This document shows, in pieces, positions 1 through 6,349 of a stretch of 10,217 nucleotides of DNA. The translations under genes were made by a program, and so were the position numbers. The notes beneath the pieces are model-generated. The model made no database searches. It saw only the letters and a list, made by a program, of their open reading frames with translations, and was not told where the DNA came from. The stretch comes from Pseudomonadota bacterium (GTDB taxonomy: Bacteria; Pseudomonadota; Alphaproteobacteria; Acetobacterales; Acetobacteraceae), in assembly GCA_021779655.1 (NCBI GenBank), contig JAJYAF010000047.1, positions 1 through 10,217 on the forward strand. The letters are read 5' to 3'. Positions within the stretch are counted from its first letter, which is position 1; each line of letters opens with the position of its first letter.

Positions 1-263
1 AATCCGTTGTCCAGCGCGAGCATCGGCACGGCGTGCGGCAATTTCCGGAAGCCCGCCGCCGGCTTGGCGCCGACTTTCGCGAGCGCCTCGCCGGTTTCGC
101 CGAATTCCGGGTGACGGCCGAGCAGCGCGGTGGCTTCCGCGCGCAGTGCGTCGTATTCCGCATCGGTCATGATCGGCGCGTCTTTGGTGTAATAGGCCGT
201 GTTCGCCTTGGCGATCGCCGCCATCAGCGCGTTGAAGCGCTTGCGCGCGTCATCGGTGCTCAT
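1..263 (-). CDS. ligA: NAD+-dependent DNA ligase LigA, N-terminal part (runs off window)
   Basis: NAD+-dependent DNA ligase seals nicks between Okazaki fragments and after repair. Only the first 87 codons are inside the window; the gene continues past position 1. The visible part is the N-terminal Ia and early adenylation region. It has the family pattern around 'AYYTKDAPIMTDAEYDAL' (NMN-binding Ia domain: YY..D.P...D.EYD.L), then 'KVGAKPAAGFRKLPHAVPML' followed by 'ALDNG', which matches the usual VG...F.K..H..PMLSLDN block. The adenylated lysine lies beyond the edge. The ATG at 263-261 overlaps the recN stop in an ATGA arrangement, so translation is probably coupled to recN. The order bamD-recN-ligA is conserved in many alphaproteobacteria and supports the call. 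Confidence 0.93.
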   Translation of the reverse strand, partial: MSTDDARKRFNALMAAIAKANTAYYTKDAPIMTDAEYDALRAEATALLGRHPEFGETGEALAKVGAKPAAGFRKLPHAVPMLALDNG

Positions 264-1939
264 GGCTGGCCGAGCAGGCTCGCCGCCGCCTGGCGCGCCG
301 CATCGGTGACGGATTCGCCGGCCAGCATGCGGGCGATTTCCTCGCGGCGCTCGGCGGCGTTCAGCGTATCGACCCGGGTGATCGCCCGGCCGTTCGCAAG
401 CTGCTTCGCCACCCGCAACTGCGCCGCGCCGCGGGCCGCAACCTGCGGCGAATGGGTGATCACCAGCACCTGCAGGGTTTCCGCCACGCGGGTGAGCCGC
501 TCGCCCACTGCTGCTGCCGTGGCGCCGCCGATGCCGGAATCCACCTCGTCGAAGATCAGCGTCCCGGCGCTGGCGCCGCCGCTCAGCACCACCTTCAGGG
601 CCAGCATCAGGCGCGAGAGTTCGCCGCCGGAAGCGATCTTGTCCAGGGCGCCCGGTGTCGCGCCCGGATTGGTTGCGATGAGGAAGCGGATGGAGTCCAT
701 GCCCCGGGCGTTCCAATGCGGCTCCGGCAGCGGGGCCTGCTCCACGACGAAGCGGGCGCGATCGAGCTTGAGCGGCGGCAATTCCCGGGCCAGCGCCTTT
801 TCCAGCCGCCCGGCCGCCTTTTGCCGCAATTCGGAAAGGGCCGTGGCCGCTTCAAGGTATTCCGCGCGCTTGCGCGCTGTCTCCCGGCCGAGTTCCGCGG
901 CATTCTCGGCTCCGGTTTCAAGCGCGCCGAGCCTGGCCCTGAGTTCGGCCAGCAATTCCGGGAGCATGACCGCGCTGACGCCGTGTTTGCGCGCGGCGGC
1001 GCGCAGCGCGAAAAGCCGCTCCTCGGTAGCCTCCAGCGCGCGCGGGTCGTCCTGCTCTTCCTGCGCGAGGCGGGTGAGCAGGCGCTCAGCCTCGCCAAGC
1101 GCTTCTTCCGCCCGCTCGATCGCGGCGAGCGCATCGGCCGCCGGATGACCGTTCTCGGCTGGGGGCAGGCGGCCAAGCGCGCGGGCGGCGGCGCGCAGAT
1201 ACGCGGCGGGGCCGGGCGAGCGGCGGTCCTTGAGGGTGAGTTCGGCGAGCGCAACGGCGATGGCCTCCGCCCGGCGCTCACCGGACTGCAAGTCAAGGCG
1301 CCGGGCGGCGAGTTCTTCCTCTTCTCCGGGCAGCGGGTTCAGCGCGCTGAGTTCCTCCACCGAAAAGCGCAGCAATTCCTCGTCGCGGGCCGCTTCGGCG
1401 ATCTGCCGCTCGGCCGCTTGCAGGCGGGCCGCGCTTTCCTTCCAGGCCCGGAACCGCGCATCGGCGAGCTCCCGGGCGGAAAGCGGCACGCCGAAGGCAT
1501 CGAGGAGAAGCAGATGGTTCGCCGGGTCGGCAAGACCCACCTGTTCGTGCTGGCCCTGCACCTCGATCAGGAGACCCCCAAGTTTTTTCAGCAGCGCCAC
1601 GCCGACCGCCTGATCGTTTACCAGGGCACGGGAGCGGCCGTCGCGCCCGAGGATCCGGCGCAGCACGATCTCCTCCCCGCCATCCAGCCCCTGCTCCCGC
1701 AGCAGGGCGAGCGCCGGGTGGTCAGGCGCCACGGAAAACACCGCGCTCACAACAGCCTGCGCGGCGCTGGCGCGGATCAGGCCGATATCGGCGCGCGCGC
1801 CGAGCGCCAGGCCAAGACTGTCGAGAAGAATGGATTTGCCAGCGCCAGTCTCGCCGGTGAGGGTGGTAAGGCCGCTTCGGAAATGCAGATCAAGCTTCTC
1901 GATCAGCACCACGTCGCGGATCGAGAGCGCGTTCAGCAT
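260..1939 (-). CDS. recN: DNA repair protein RecN
   Basis: RecN is an SMC-like ATPase that acts early in double-strand-break repair and homologous recombination. The product is 559 aa, the usual family length. The Walker A motif GETGAGKS is at residues 29-36, inside the typical RecN opening (LSIRDVVLIEKLDL...). A long Ala/Glu/Arg-rich middle (about 155-370) fits the antiparallel coiled coil. The ABC signature KIASGGELSRLMLAL is near residue 435, Walker B LIFDEVDSGIGG near 460, and the H-loop VITHSPQVAARG near 494. All ATPase motifs are intact. The start lies 9 bases after the bamD stop and has no clear Shine-Dalgarno, so translation probably depends on coupling to bamD. The stop overlaps the ligA start. 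In many bacteria recN is SOS-controlled, but here it appears to be co-transcribed with bamD, and I see no separate promoter. Confidence 0.97.
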   Translation of the reverse strand: MLNALSIRDVVLIEKLDLHFRSGLTTLTGETGAGKSILLDSLGLALGARADIGLIRASAAQAVVSAVFSVAPDHPALALLREQGLDGGEEIVLRRILGRDGRSRALVNDQAVGVALLKKLGGLLIEVQGQHEQVGLADPANHLLLLDAFGVPLSARELADARFRAWKESAARLQAAERQIAEAARDEELLRFSVEELSALNPLPGEEEELAARRLDLQSGERRAEAIAVALAELTLKDRRSPGPAAYLRAAARALGRLPPAENGHPAADALAAIERAEEALGEAERLLTRLAQEEQDDPRALEATEERLFALRAAARKHGVSAVMLPELLAELRARLGALETGAENAAELGRETARKRAEYLEAATALSELRQKAAGRLEKALARELPPLKLDRARFVVEQAPLPEPHWNARGMDSIRFLIATNPGATPGALDKIASGGELSRLMLALKVVLSGGASAGTLIFDEVDSGIGGATAAAVGERLTRVAETLQVLVITHSPQVAARGAAQLRVAKQLANGRAITRVDTLNAAERREEIARMLAGESVTDAARQAAASLLGQP

Positions 1940-1948
1940 GCCCGGAGA

Positions 1949-2839
1949 TTAGAAAAGGCCGAAGAGAAAGCCATGTGGTTTCGGAGGGGCCGGCGTTTGC
2001 GCATCCGCCACCAGGTCGTGCGCCCGCAGCTTGTCATAGGCCGCCTGGTACCAGATGCTGCCGGGATAGTTATAGGCGAGCACCGAGGCGGTGCGCTGCG
2101 CCGCGCCGATGAGGCCCAGATCGAGATAGCATTCGGTGGTCCGCTCCAGTGCCTCGGGCGTGAAGGTGGTGGTCTGGTAGGTTTGGATCACGTTCTGGAA
2201 CCGGCCGATCGCGGCGCCGTAGAGGTGTTGTTTTTCGTAGAACCGGCCGATCACCATCTCATGCCCGGCCAGGCGGTTATAGGCCAGCCGCAGCTTGATG
2301 CGGGCATCGTGCGCGTAGGCGCTGGTGGGATAGCGGGTGATGACATCGTTGAGAGTCTGGATCGCCTCGAAAGTGGCGGTCTGGTCGCGTTGCACGTCTT
2401 CGATCTGCTCATAATAGCACAGCGCCTTCACGTAATAGGCATAGGCCGCTTCCTGGTCGGTGGGATGCAGCGCGATATAGCGGCTGAGCGAGGCGATGGC
2501 GTCGTCATAGTCCTGGTCTTTATATTGCGAGTATCCGGCGAGCACCTCGGCATGGGTGGCCCAGGTGGAATAGGGGTAGTCCTCGTCGATTTCGTTGAAT
2601 TTGGTGATGGCCTGGTCGTATTTGCCAGCGCGCATCTCCTGAAGGCCCTCGGCGTAGAGCTGATCGGCGGGTGGCGGGGGTCCGGCGTAGTTTTCGGCCG
2701 CCGGCTGGCTGCTCCCGGAACAGCCGCCGAGCGCGGCGGCAAGCGACAGCAGGGCGGGGGCGAGCGCAACGGCGCCAAGCCTGCCGGGGCGAACGAACCT
2801 GCAGGCGCGAAGCAACCTGCGGAGCTGAATTTGTTTCAT
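1949..2839 (-). CDS. bamD: outer membrane protein assembly lipoprotein BamD
   Basis: BamD is the essential lipoprotein partner of BamA in the complex that inserts beta-barrel proteins into the outer membrane. The product is 296 aa. It has a basic N-terminus, a hydrophobic stretch at residues 21-37 and a lipobox LGGC with the lipidated Cys at residue 40. The rest is tetratricopeptide-like helical repeats: 'LYAEGLQEMRAGKYDQAITK' followed by 'FNEIDEDYPYSTWA', then 'AIASLSRYIALHP', 'AYAYYVKALCYYEQI' and 'YEKQHLYGAAIGRFQNVIQ', all characteristic of BamD/ComL (YfiO). The n-region before the hydrophobic stretch is rather long (about 20 residues), but this ATG fits the promoter spacing upstream. No Shine-Dalgarno precedes it, and a leaderless mRNA is likely (see the promoter entry). 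It leads the bamD-recN-ligA group. lpxC, which often precedes bamD in alphaproteobacteria, is absent here. Confidence 0.94.
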   Translation of the reverse strand: MKQIQLRRLLRACRFVRPGRLGAVALAPALLSLAAALGGCSGSSQPAAENYAGPPPPADQLYAEGLQEMRAGKYDQAITKFNEIDEDYPYSTWATHAEVLAGYSQYKDQDYDDAIASLSRYIALHPTDQEAAYAYYVKALCYYEQIEDVQRDQTATFEAIQTLNDVITRYPTSAYAHDARIKLRLAYNRLAGHEMVIGRFYEKQHLYGAAIGRFQNVIQTYQTTTFTPEALERTTECYLDLGLIGAAQRTASVLAYNYPGSIWYQAAYDKLRAHDLVADAQTPAPPKPHGFLFGLF

Positions 2840-2847
2840 TGCGGCGG

Positions 2848-2876
2848 CTTATAGCATGGCATTTCAGAACGCGAAG
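2848..2876 (-). promoter_or_regulatory. candidate extended -10 promoter of bamD (leaderless mRNA predicted)
   Basis: On the minus strand the sequence TGC-TATAAG (2856-2848) is an extended -10 element that differs from TATAAT at one base. Only 8 bases separate it from the bamD ATG, so transcription should start at or within a base or two of the ATG. The -35 region (around 2876-2870, CTTCGCG) is poor, as is common for extended -10 promoters. There is no Shine-Dalgarno between the -10 and the ATG, which is consistent with a leaderless transcript. This is inference from spacing. Confidence 0.55.
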
Positions 2877-2932
2877 CGGCAAGCCCGCCGCCCAGGCGGA
2901 CCCGACCGAAAACTTTCAGCCCTCCCTTGCTA

Positions 2933-2960
2933 TTGACTCACCCGGCATTAGCGCTAAATG
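2933..2960 (+). promoter_or_regulatory. candidate sigma70-type promoter of rpsA
   Basis: TTGACT (2933-2938) is followed after 16 bases by TAAATG (2955-2960). The -35 matches consensus at 5 of 6 positions and the -10 at 4 of 6. The predicted start near 2967 would give an rpsA leader of about 150 nt. A perfect 10-bp palindrome, TTAGCGCTAA (2948-2957), covers the end of the spacer and the start of the -10, so it could be an operator. The promoter diverges from that of bamD, about 80 bases away. Confidence 0.5.
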
Positions 2961-2992
2961 GGGCACCAACCCGTGCGGTGAGCGCCCGGGCC

Positions 2993-3107
2993 TTTGGTTT
3001 GCGCCAAATTCACTTATCCCACCGGGCCATCCGCCAAGCCGTATCCCCGCAAGTCCGGGGCCGCGCAAACCCATGAAAAGCTATTGCTTTTCATCCATAT
3101 AAGGAAG
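2993..3107 (+). promoter_or_regulatory. structured rpsA 5' leader (three hairpins, possible 9-codon uORF, RBS)
   Basis: Three inverted repeats follow one another in the rpsA leader. The first is TTTGG/CCAAA (2993-2997 with 3004-3008, 6-base loop). The second is CCCCG/CGGGG (3045-3049 with 3056-3060, 6-base loop). The third is a perfect 9-bp ATGAAAAGC/GCTTTTCAT (3073-3081 with 3086-3094, loop TATT). The Shine-Dalgarno AAGGAAG (3101-3107) lies just after the third hairpin, 11 bases before the ATG. The third hairpin also opens a tiny ORF, MKSYCFSSI, whose TAA (3100-3102) overlaps the Shine-Dalgarno. In E. coli the rpsA translation-initiation region also folds into successive hairpins and is autoregulated by S1. 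Similar control here is inference. Confidence 0.4.
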
Positions 3108-3118
3108 CATCCAGCCTC

Positions 3119-3766
3119 ATGGCTTCATCCGCAACCGTTCTCCGCCATTCCGACACGCCCGCTTATTCCGGCGGCGAGGATTTCGCGGCCCTGCTCGACT
3201 CCTCGCTCGGCGTCAATGCCGGGTTTGAAGGCTCCATCGTCTCCGGCAAGGTGCTTAGGATCGACGATGATTTCGTGATCGTCGATGTCGGCCTGAAGAG
3301 CGAAGGCCGCGTGCCGCTGCGCGAATTCGCGCCCGTGGGCGCCAAGCCGGAGGTGAAGGCCGGCGACGTGTATGATCTTTATATCGAGCGCTACGAGGAC
3401 AAGGACGGCGCGATGGTGCTGTCGCGCGAGAAGGCGCGGCGGGAGGAGAGCTGGACGCAGCTTGAGAAATCCTTTGAGTCCCAGGCGCGGGTGAACGGTG
3501 TGATCCATGGCCGCGTGAAGGGTGGTTTCACGGTCGATCTCGGCGGCGCCACGGCGTTTCTGCCCGGAAGCCAGGTGGATATCCGGCCGGTGCGCGATGT
3601 CGGGCCGCTGATGGGCGTGTCGCAGCCTTTTCAAATCCTGAAAATGGACCGCGCCCGCGGCAATATCGTCGTCTCCCGCCGGGCGGTGCTGGAGGAGACG
3701 CGCGCCGAGCAGCGCTCCGAGCTGATCCATGGCTTGAAGGAGGGCAGATTCTGGATGGCGTGGTGA
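3119..3766 (+). CDS. rpsA: 30S ribosomal protein S1, N-terminal part (rpsA interrupted by frameshift)
   Basis: Ribosomal protein S1 binds mRNA on the 30S subunit and helps initiate translation of structured or weak-RBS messages. This ORF carries S1 domains 1 and 2: roughly residues 36-110 (GFEGSIVSGKVLRIDDDFVI...) and 127-194 (GVIHGRVKGGFTVDLGGATA...FLPGSQVD). Together these are the ribosome-binding half of S1. The start ATG has the Shine-Dalgarno AAGGAAG 11 bases upstream. After GLKEG (ending at 3745) the frame becomes RFWMAW and stops at 3764-3766. The S1 family continues here with Q-I-L-D-G-V-V-K-N, which is found in the next frame. Restoring one C between 3745 and 3746 rejoins both parts into a 577-aa S1 spanning 3119-4851, close to the normal family length. 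The first 209 residues belong to true S1; the last 6 are an artefact of the shifted frame. Confidence 0.9.
   Translation: MASSATVLRHSDTPAYSGGEDFAALLDSSLGVNAGFEGSIVSGKVLRIDDDFVIVDVGLKSEGRVPLREFAPVGAKPEVKAGDVYDLYIERYEDKDGAMVLSREKARREESWTQLEKSFESQARVNGVIHGRVKGGFTVDLGGATAFLPGSQVDIRPVRDVGPLMGVSQPFQILKMDRARGNIVVSRRAVLEETRAEQRSELIHGLKEGRFWMAW
3740..3766 (+). other. frameshift site in rpsA (probable missing C)
   Basis: The sequence reads GAG GGC AGA TTC TGG in the upstream frame, while the S1 family needs GAG GGC CAG ATT CTG (E-G-Q-I-L). Loss of one C from a GGCC at 3745/3746 explains this exactly, and both sides are otherwise fully conserved. Since S1 is normally essential in proteobacteria with full-length S1, a sequencing or assembly error is the likeliest cause. 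A real deletion or a ribosomal shift cannot be excluded: the purine-rich AAGGAGGG just upstream (3737-3744) resembles a Shine-Dalgarno, which can promote frameshifting, but I see no classic slippery heptamer. Confidence 0.85.
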
Positions 3767-4851
3767 AGAACATCACCGATTATGGCGCCTTCGTGGATCT
3801 CGGCGGCGTGGACGGGCTGCTGCACGTGACCGACATCGCCTGGCGGCGCATCAACCATCCGGCCGAGGCGCTCACCATCGGTCAGTCGGTGAAGGTGCAG
3901 GTCATCCGCTTCAACCCGGAGACGCAGCGCATTTCTCTTGGCATGAAACAGCTGGAAGCCGACCCCTGGGAGGGCGTCGAGGCAAAATATCCGCCCGGCA
4001 TCAAGATTTCCGGCCGGGTCACCAATATCACCGATTATGGCGCCTTCGTGGAGTTGGAGCCGGGGATCGAGGGGTTGGTGCATGTCTCCGAAATGTCCTG
4101 GACCAAGAAGAACGCGCATCCGGGCAAGATCGTCTCCACCAGCCAGGAGGTGGAAGTTGTCGTGTTGGATGTGGATGCCTCCAAGCGCCGCATCTCGCTC
4201 GGTCTCAAACAGGTGACGCGCAACCCCTGGGAGGAGTTCCAGGACGAGCATCCGATCGGCTCGGTGGTGGAAGGAGAAATTCGCAACATCACCGAATTCG
4301 GCCTGTTCGTGGGCATCGGTCCGGATATCGACGGCATGGTTCACATGTCGGATATTTCCTGGGAAGATTCCGGCGAGCTTGCCATTGCCCGGTATCACAA
4401 GGGCGATGTGGTGAAGGCGAAGGTTCTCGACATCGATGTGGAGAAGGAGCGGATCAGCCTTGGCATCAAGCAGCTGGAGGCGGACCCGGCGGCCGGCGTC
4501 CTGGAGCGTATCCATAAGGGCCAGGTCGTCACCTGCATTGTCACGGCCGTGCAATCCAACGGTATCGAGGTGAAGGTGGACGAAGTGCTGACCGGTTTCA
4601 TCCGCCGCGCCGAGCTCGCCCGCGAGAAATCGGAGCAGCGCTCCGAGCGGTTCGCGGTGGGCGATTCCGTCGATGCGAAGATTACCGCCATAGATCGCGC
4701 GGCCCGCAAGCTGCAGCTGACCATCAAGGGCAAGGAGATCGACGAGGACAAGCAGGCAGTTTCGGAATTCGGCTCTTCGGACTCCGGCGCCTCGCTCGGC
4801 GATATTCTGGGAGCCGCGATTCGCCGCCGCAACGCCCAGACCGGGGGATGA
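3760..4851 (+). CDS. rpsA: 30S ribosomal protein S1, C-terminal part (rpsA interrupted by frameshift)
   Basis: This ORF holds the mRNA-binding half of S1, with domains 3 to 6. Domain 3 begins just before the ORF (QILDG) and continues VVKNITDYGAFVDLGGVDGL. Domain 4 is GRVTNITDYGAFVELEPGIE. Domain 5 is GEIRNITEFGLFVGIGPDID. Domain 6 is the more divergent CIVTAVQSNGIEVKVDEVLT. Each of the first three ends in the typical RISLG(M/L/I)KQ strand. A short Glu/Asp/Ser-rich tail follows. The nominal GTG at 3760 is only the first possible start in this frame; it is not credible as an independent start, because the Shine-Dalgarno-like AAGGAGG is 16 bases away and domain 3 would lose its first strand. It should be read as the continuation of the ORF at 3119 (residues 215-577 of the joined protein). 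ihfB follows, as it often does in proteobacteria. Confidence 0.9.
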   Translation: MVKNITDYGAFVDLGGVDGLLHVTDIAWRRINHPAEALTIGQSVKVQVIRFNPETQRISLGMKQLEADPWEGVEAKYPPGIKISGRVTNITDYGAFVELEPGIEGLVHVSEMSWTKKNAHPGKIVSTSQEVEVVVLDVDASKRRISLGLKQVTRNPWEEFQDEHPIGSVVEGEIRNITEFGLFVGIGPDIDGMVHMSDISWEDSGELAIARYHKGDVVKAKVLDIDVEKERISLGIKQLEADPAAGVLERIHKGQVVTCIVTAVQSNGIEVKVDEVLTGFIRRAELAREKSEQRSERFAVGDSVDAKITAIDRAARKLQLTIKGKEIDEDKQAVSEFGSSDSGASLGDILGAAIRRRNAQTGG

Positions 4852-4983
4852 TGATTTCCGGCCGGTGATGGCTTCCGGGCAAAATCCGCCAAGCAAAAAA
4901 CCTGTTATCACAATCGGTTATTGGTCAGGTAATTATTGACCCGGCGGCCGTCTCCTGTCATGCTCAGGCGGGGGACATGAGGG
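4852..4983 (+). promoter_or_regulatory. rpsA-ihfB intergenic region with a weak candidate ihfB promoter
   Basis: This is a 132-base gap. I see no convincing intrinsic terminator after rpsA, so read-through into ihfB is possible. The middle is AT-rich relative to its surroundings and holds an imperfect inverted repeat: ACCTG (4900-4904) with CAGGT (4926-4930), enclosing CAAT (4911-4914) with ATTG (4920-4923). Just after it, TTGACC (4936-4941) could be a -35, but the -10 at 17-base spacing, CATGCT (4959-4964), is poor. The Shine-Dalgarno of ihfB, GGGGGA (4970-4975), is 8 bases before its ATG. The promoter is only a possibility. Confidence 0.3.
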
Positions 4984-5307
4984 ATGACGCGTTCTGAACT
5001 GATTGCCGGCCTGGCGGAAGATAACCCGCATTTGACCATCAGCGATGTCGAACGTATCGTGGCCGCCTTTTTCGATGAAATTACCGCAGCGCTTTCCCGG
5101 AACGAGCGGGTGGAATTGCGGGGTTTCGGTGCCTTCACGGTCAAGCAGCGCAACGCGCGCGCCGGCCGCAACCCGCGCACCGGAGAAACCGTGGAGGTGG
5201 AGCAGAAATTCGTCCCCTTCTTCAAGGCAGGCAAGGAGTTGCGGGAGCGGATCAACCGCCCGGCCCTCGCGCATGGCGCGAAAAAGAACGGCGGAGCGAA
5301 AAGCTGA
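4984..5307 (+). CDS. ihfB: integration host factor subunit beta
   Basis: IHF-beta pairs with IHF-alpha to form a nucleoid protein that bends DNA sharply at specific sites and supports recombination, replication and transcription control. The product is 107 aa (E. coli 94). It has the DNABII fold from residue 1: the helical dimerisation part ([20 protein letters not shown]...), the '[10 protein letters not shown]' strand (45-54), and the DNA-contacting arm 'GRNPRTGE' (61-68) with the intercalating proline at 64, then '[14 protein letters not shown]'. Position after rpsA favours the beta subunit over HU or IHF-alpha. A basic C-terminal extension (about 92-107, AKKNGGAKS) is longer than in E. 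coli. GGGGGA at 4970-4975 is a good RBS. The stop TGA overlaps the predicted start of the next gene. Confidence 0.93.
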   Translation: MTRSELIAGLAEDNPHLTISDVERIVAAFFDEITAALSRNERVELRGFGAFTVKQRNARAGRNPRTGETVEVEQKFVPFFKAGKELRERINRPALAHGAKKNGGAKS

Positions 5308-5651
5308 AATTCCTCCGGGCGCTGCCTGGCCTGGTCCTGTTGCTGGTCCTTGTCATTTTCCTGCTTTCCAATCGGGCGCCGGTCGAGCTGAGCTTCTGGC
5401 CGTTCGGCATTCTGGGCGCGCCGCCGGTGGGTGGGGTTGTCATCGCGGCCGCGGTGCTGGGCTTTCTGGCCGGGCTTGCGGCGCATCTGCCGAAACGGCT
5501 TGCCGCGCGGCGGCGGATGCGGCGGGCGGAGAAACGCGCGGCCGAACTGGAGGCGCGCCTCGGCGCCGCGACCGCACCCGGCACTTCCTTGGGTACGTCC
5601 TCAGGCACGGCCTTGCCGAACCCGAACGGGCGGCAGGAAACGGCCGCGTGA
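5304..5651 (+). CDS. LapA-family (DUF1049) small inner-membrane protein, probable CTG start
   Basis: This is a small membrane protein with the LapA domain. The E. coli relative (LapA/YciS) works with LapB in lipopolysaccharide assembly; the role of alphaproteobacterial versions is not clear. With a start at 5304 it is 115 aa: a hydrophobic helix at about 8-22, the hallmark '[14 protein letters not shown]' (22-35), a second membrane helix (about 43-58), then a basic/acidic coiled-coil-like tail ([20 protein letters not shown]) and a low-complexity end. The first canonical start in frame is TTG 5340, but it cuts off part of the first membrane helix and has no RBS. CTG 5304 restores '[16 protein letters not shown]', overlaps the ihfB stop as CTGA, and has GGAG (5293-5296) 7 bases upstream. 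The stop overlaps the pyrF start. Confidence 0.85.
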   Translation: MKFLRALPGLVLLLVLVIFLLSNRAPVELSFWPFGILGAPPVGGVVIAAAVLGFLAGLAAHLPKRLAARRRMRRAEKRAAELEARLGAATAPGTSLGTSSGTALPNPNGRQETAA

Positions 5652-6343
5652 CGGGGCGTGCCGAACGGCTGATCGTGGCGATAGACACCGCCGACGCCGA
5701 TGAGGCGCGCCGGCTGGTGCGCGCGGTTGCGCCTTCCTGCGGGCTGGTGAAACTGGGGCTTGAATATTTTCTGGCTCATGGCCCGGAGGGGCTCAAGGCG
5801 GCACAAGGCCTGCCGGTATTTCTCGATTTGAAGCTGCACGACATTCCGAACACGGTTGCGGGCGCGGTTCGTTCGTTGCTCGCGCTGAAGGTTGCAATGC
5901 TGACGGTTCATGCCGCGGGCGGCGCCACCATGGTGGCGGCGGCGCGGCACGCGGCGGAAGCGGCGGGCCACGCGCGGCCGCGCATCCTGGCGGTGACAGT
6001 GCTGACCAGCCTCGACGACGCGGCGCTGGCCGCCACCGGCGCCTCCGGCGGCGTCGCGGCGCAAACCTTGCGGCTGGCCCGGCTGGCGCTGGACTCCGGT
6101 GCGGACGGGCTGATCTGCTCCCCGCATGAACTGGCGCCCTTGCGCGCGGCCTTTGGCGCAAAGCCGCTCCTGGTGACACCGGGAATCCGCCCGCCAGGTG
6201 CGGCAACGGATGACCAGGCACGGGTAATGACGCCCGAAGCCGCCGTGCGGGCGGGGGCCGATTACATCGTGGTGGGCCGTCCGATCACCACCGCCACCAG
6301 CCCTGGCGCGGCGGCGGCGCGGATTGCAGCGGCGATCGGCTGA
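5648..6343 (+). CDS. pyrF: orotidine 5'-phosphate decarboxylase
   Basis: PyrF catalyses the last step of de novo UMP synthesis, OMP to UMP plus CO2. The product is 231 aa, normal for the family. It begins LIVAIDTAD (Asp12), with Lys35 in 'LVKLGLEYF', and has the catalytic [11 protein letters not shown] block (Asp60, Lys62, Asp65). The phosphate-binding C-terminal loops are '[20 protein letters not shown]' and '[12 protein letters not shown]'. The GTG at 5648 was chosen because it overlaps the preceding stop as GTGA, has AGGA (5635-5638) 9 bases upstream, and gives the standard N-terminus; the frame is open further upstream, but that part is the shadow of ihfB and lapA. It lies in the coupled run ihfB-lapA-pyrF-trpF. 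trpF starts 6 bases after the stop. Confidence 0.96.
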   Translation: MTGRAERLIVAIDTADADEARRLVRAVAPSCGLVKLGLEYFLAHGPEGLKAAQGLPVFLDLKLHDIPNTVAGAVRSLLALKVAMLTVHAAGGATMVAAARHAAEAAGHARPRILAVTVLTSLDDAALAATGASGGVAAQTLRLARLALDSGADGLICSPHELAPLRAAFGAKPLLVTPGIRPPGAATDDQARVMTPEAAVRAGADYIVVGRPITTATSPGAAAARIAAAIG

Positions 6344-6349
6344 TCGGCA

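Noticed and set aside
452..2854. An 800-codon open frame on the plus strand, opposite recN and bamD
   Set aside because: It is antisense to two clearly conserved genes; the lack of stops is a codon-bias effect of high GC, and the translation is low-complexity with no recognisable domain.
3737..3766. Programmed -1 frameshifting as the first explanation for the rpsA break
   Set aside because: There is an SD-like AAGGAGGG, but that follows from coding Lys-Glu-Gly, there is no X-XXY-YYZ slippery site, and the S1 family is not known to use recoding; a lost C is simpler.
4852..4900. Rho-independent terminator after rpsA
   Set aside because: CCGGCCGG and CTTCCGG segments are GC-rich but do not form a stable stem followed by a T-run on the plus strand.
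3631..4911. A 426-codon open frame on the minus strand opposite rpsA
   Set aside because: It is the exact antisense of conserved S1 domains, has His/Asp/Leu-rich shadow composition, no RBS and no family match that I recognise.
5045..5647. Upstream extension of the pyrF frame, giving a 432-aa fusion-like ORF
   Set aside because: The extension overlaps ihfB and lapA in another frame and is Arg/Ser/Pro-rich; PyrF has its normal length from GTG 5648 with an RBS and a GTGA overlap.
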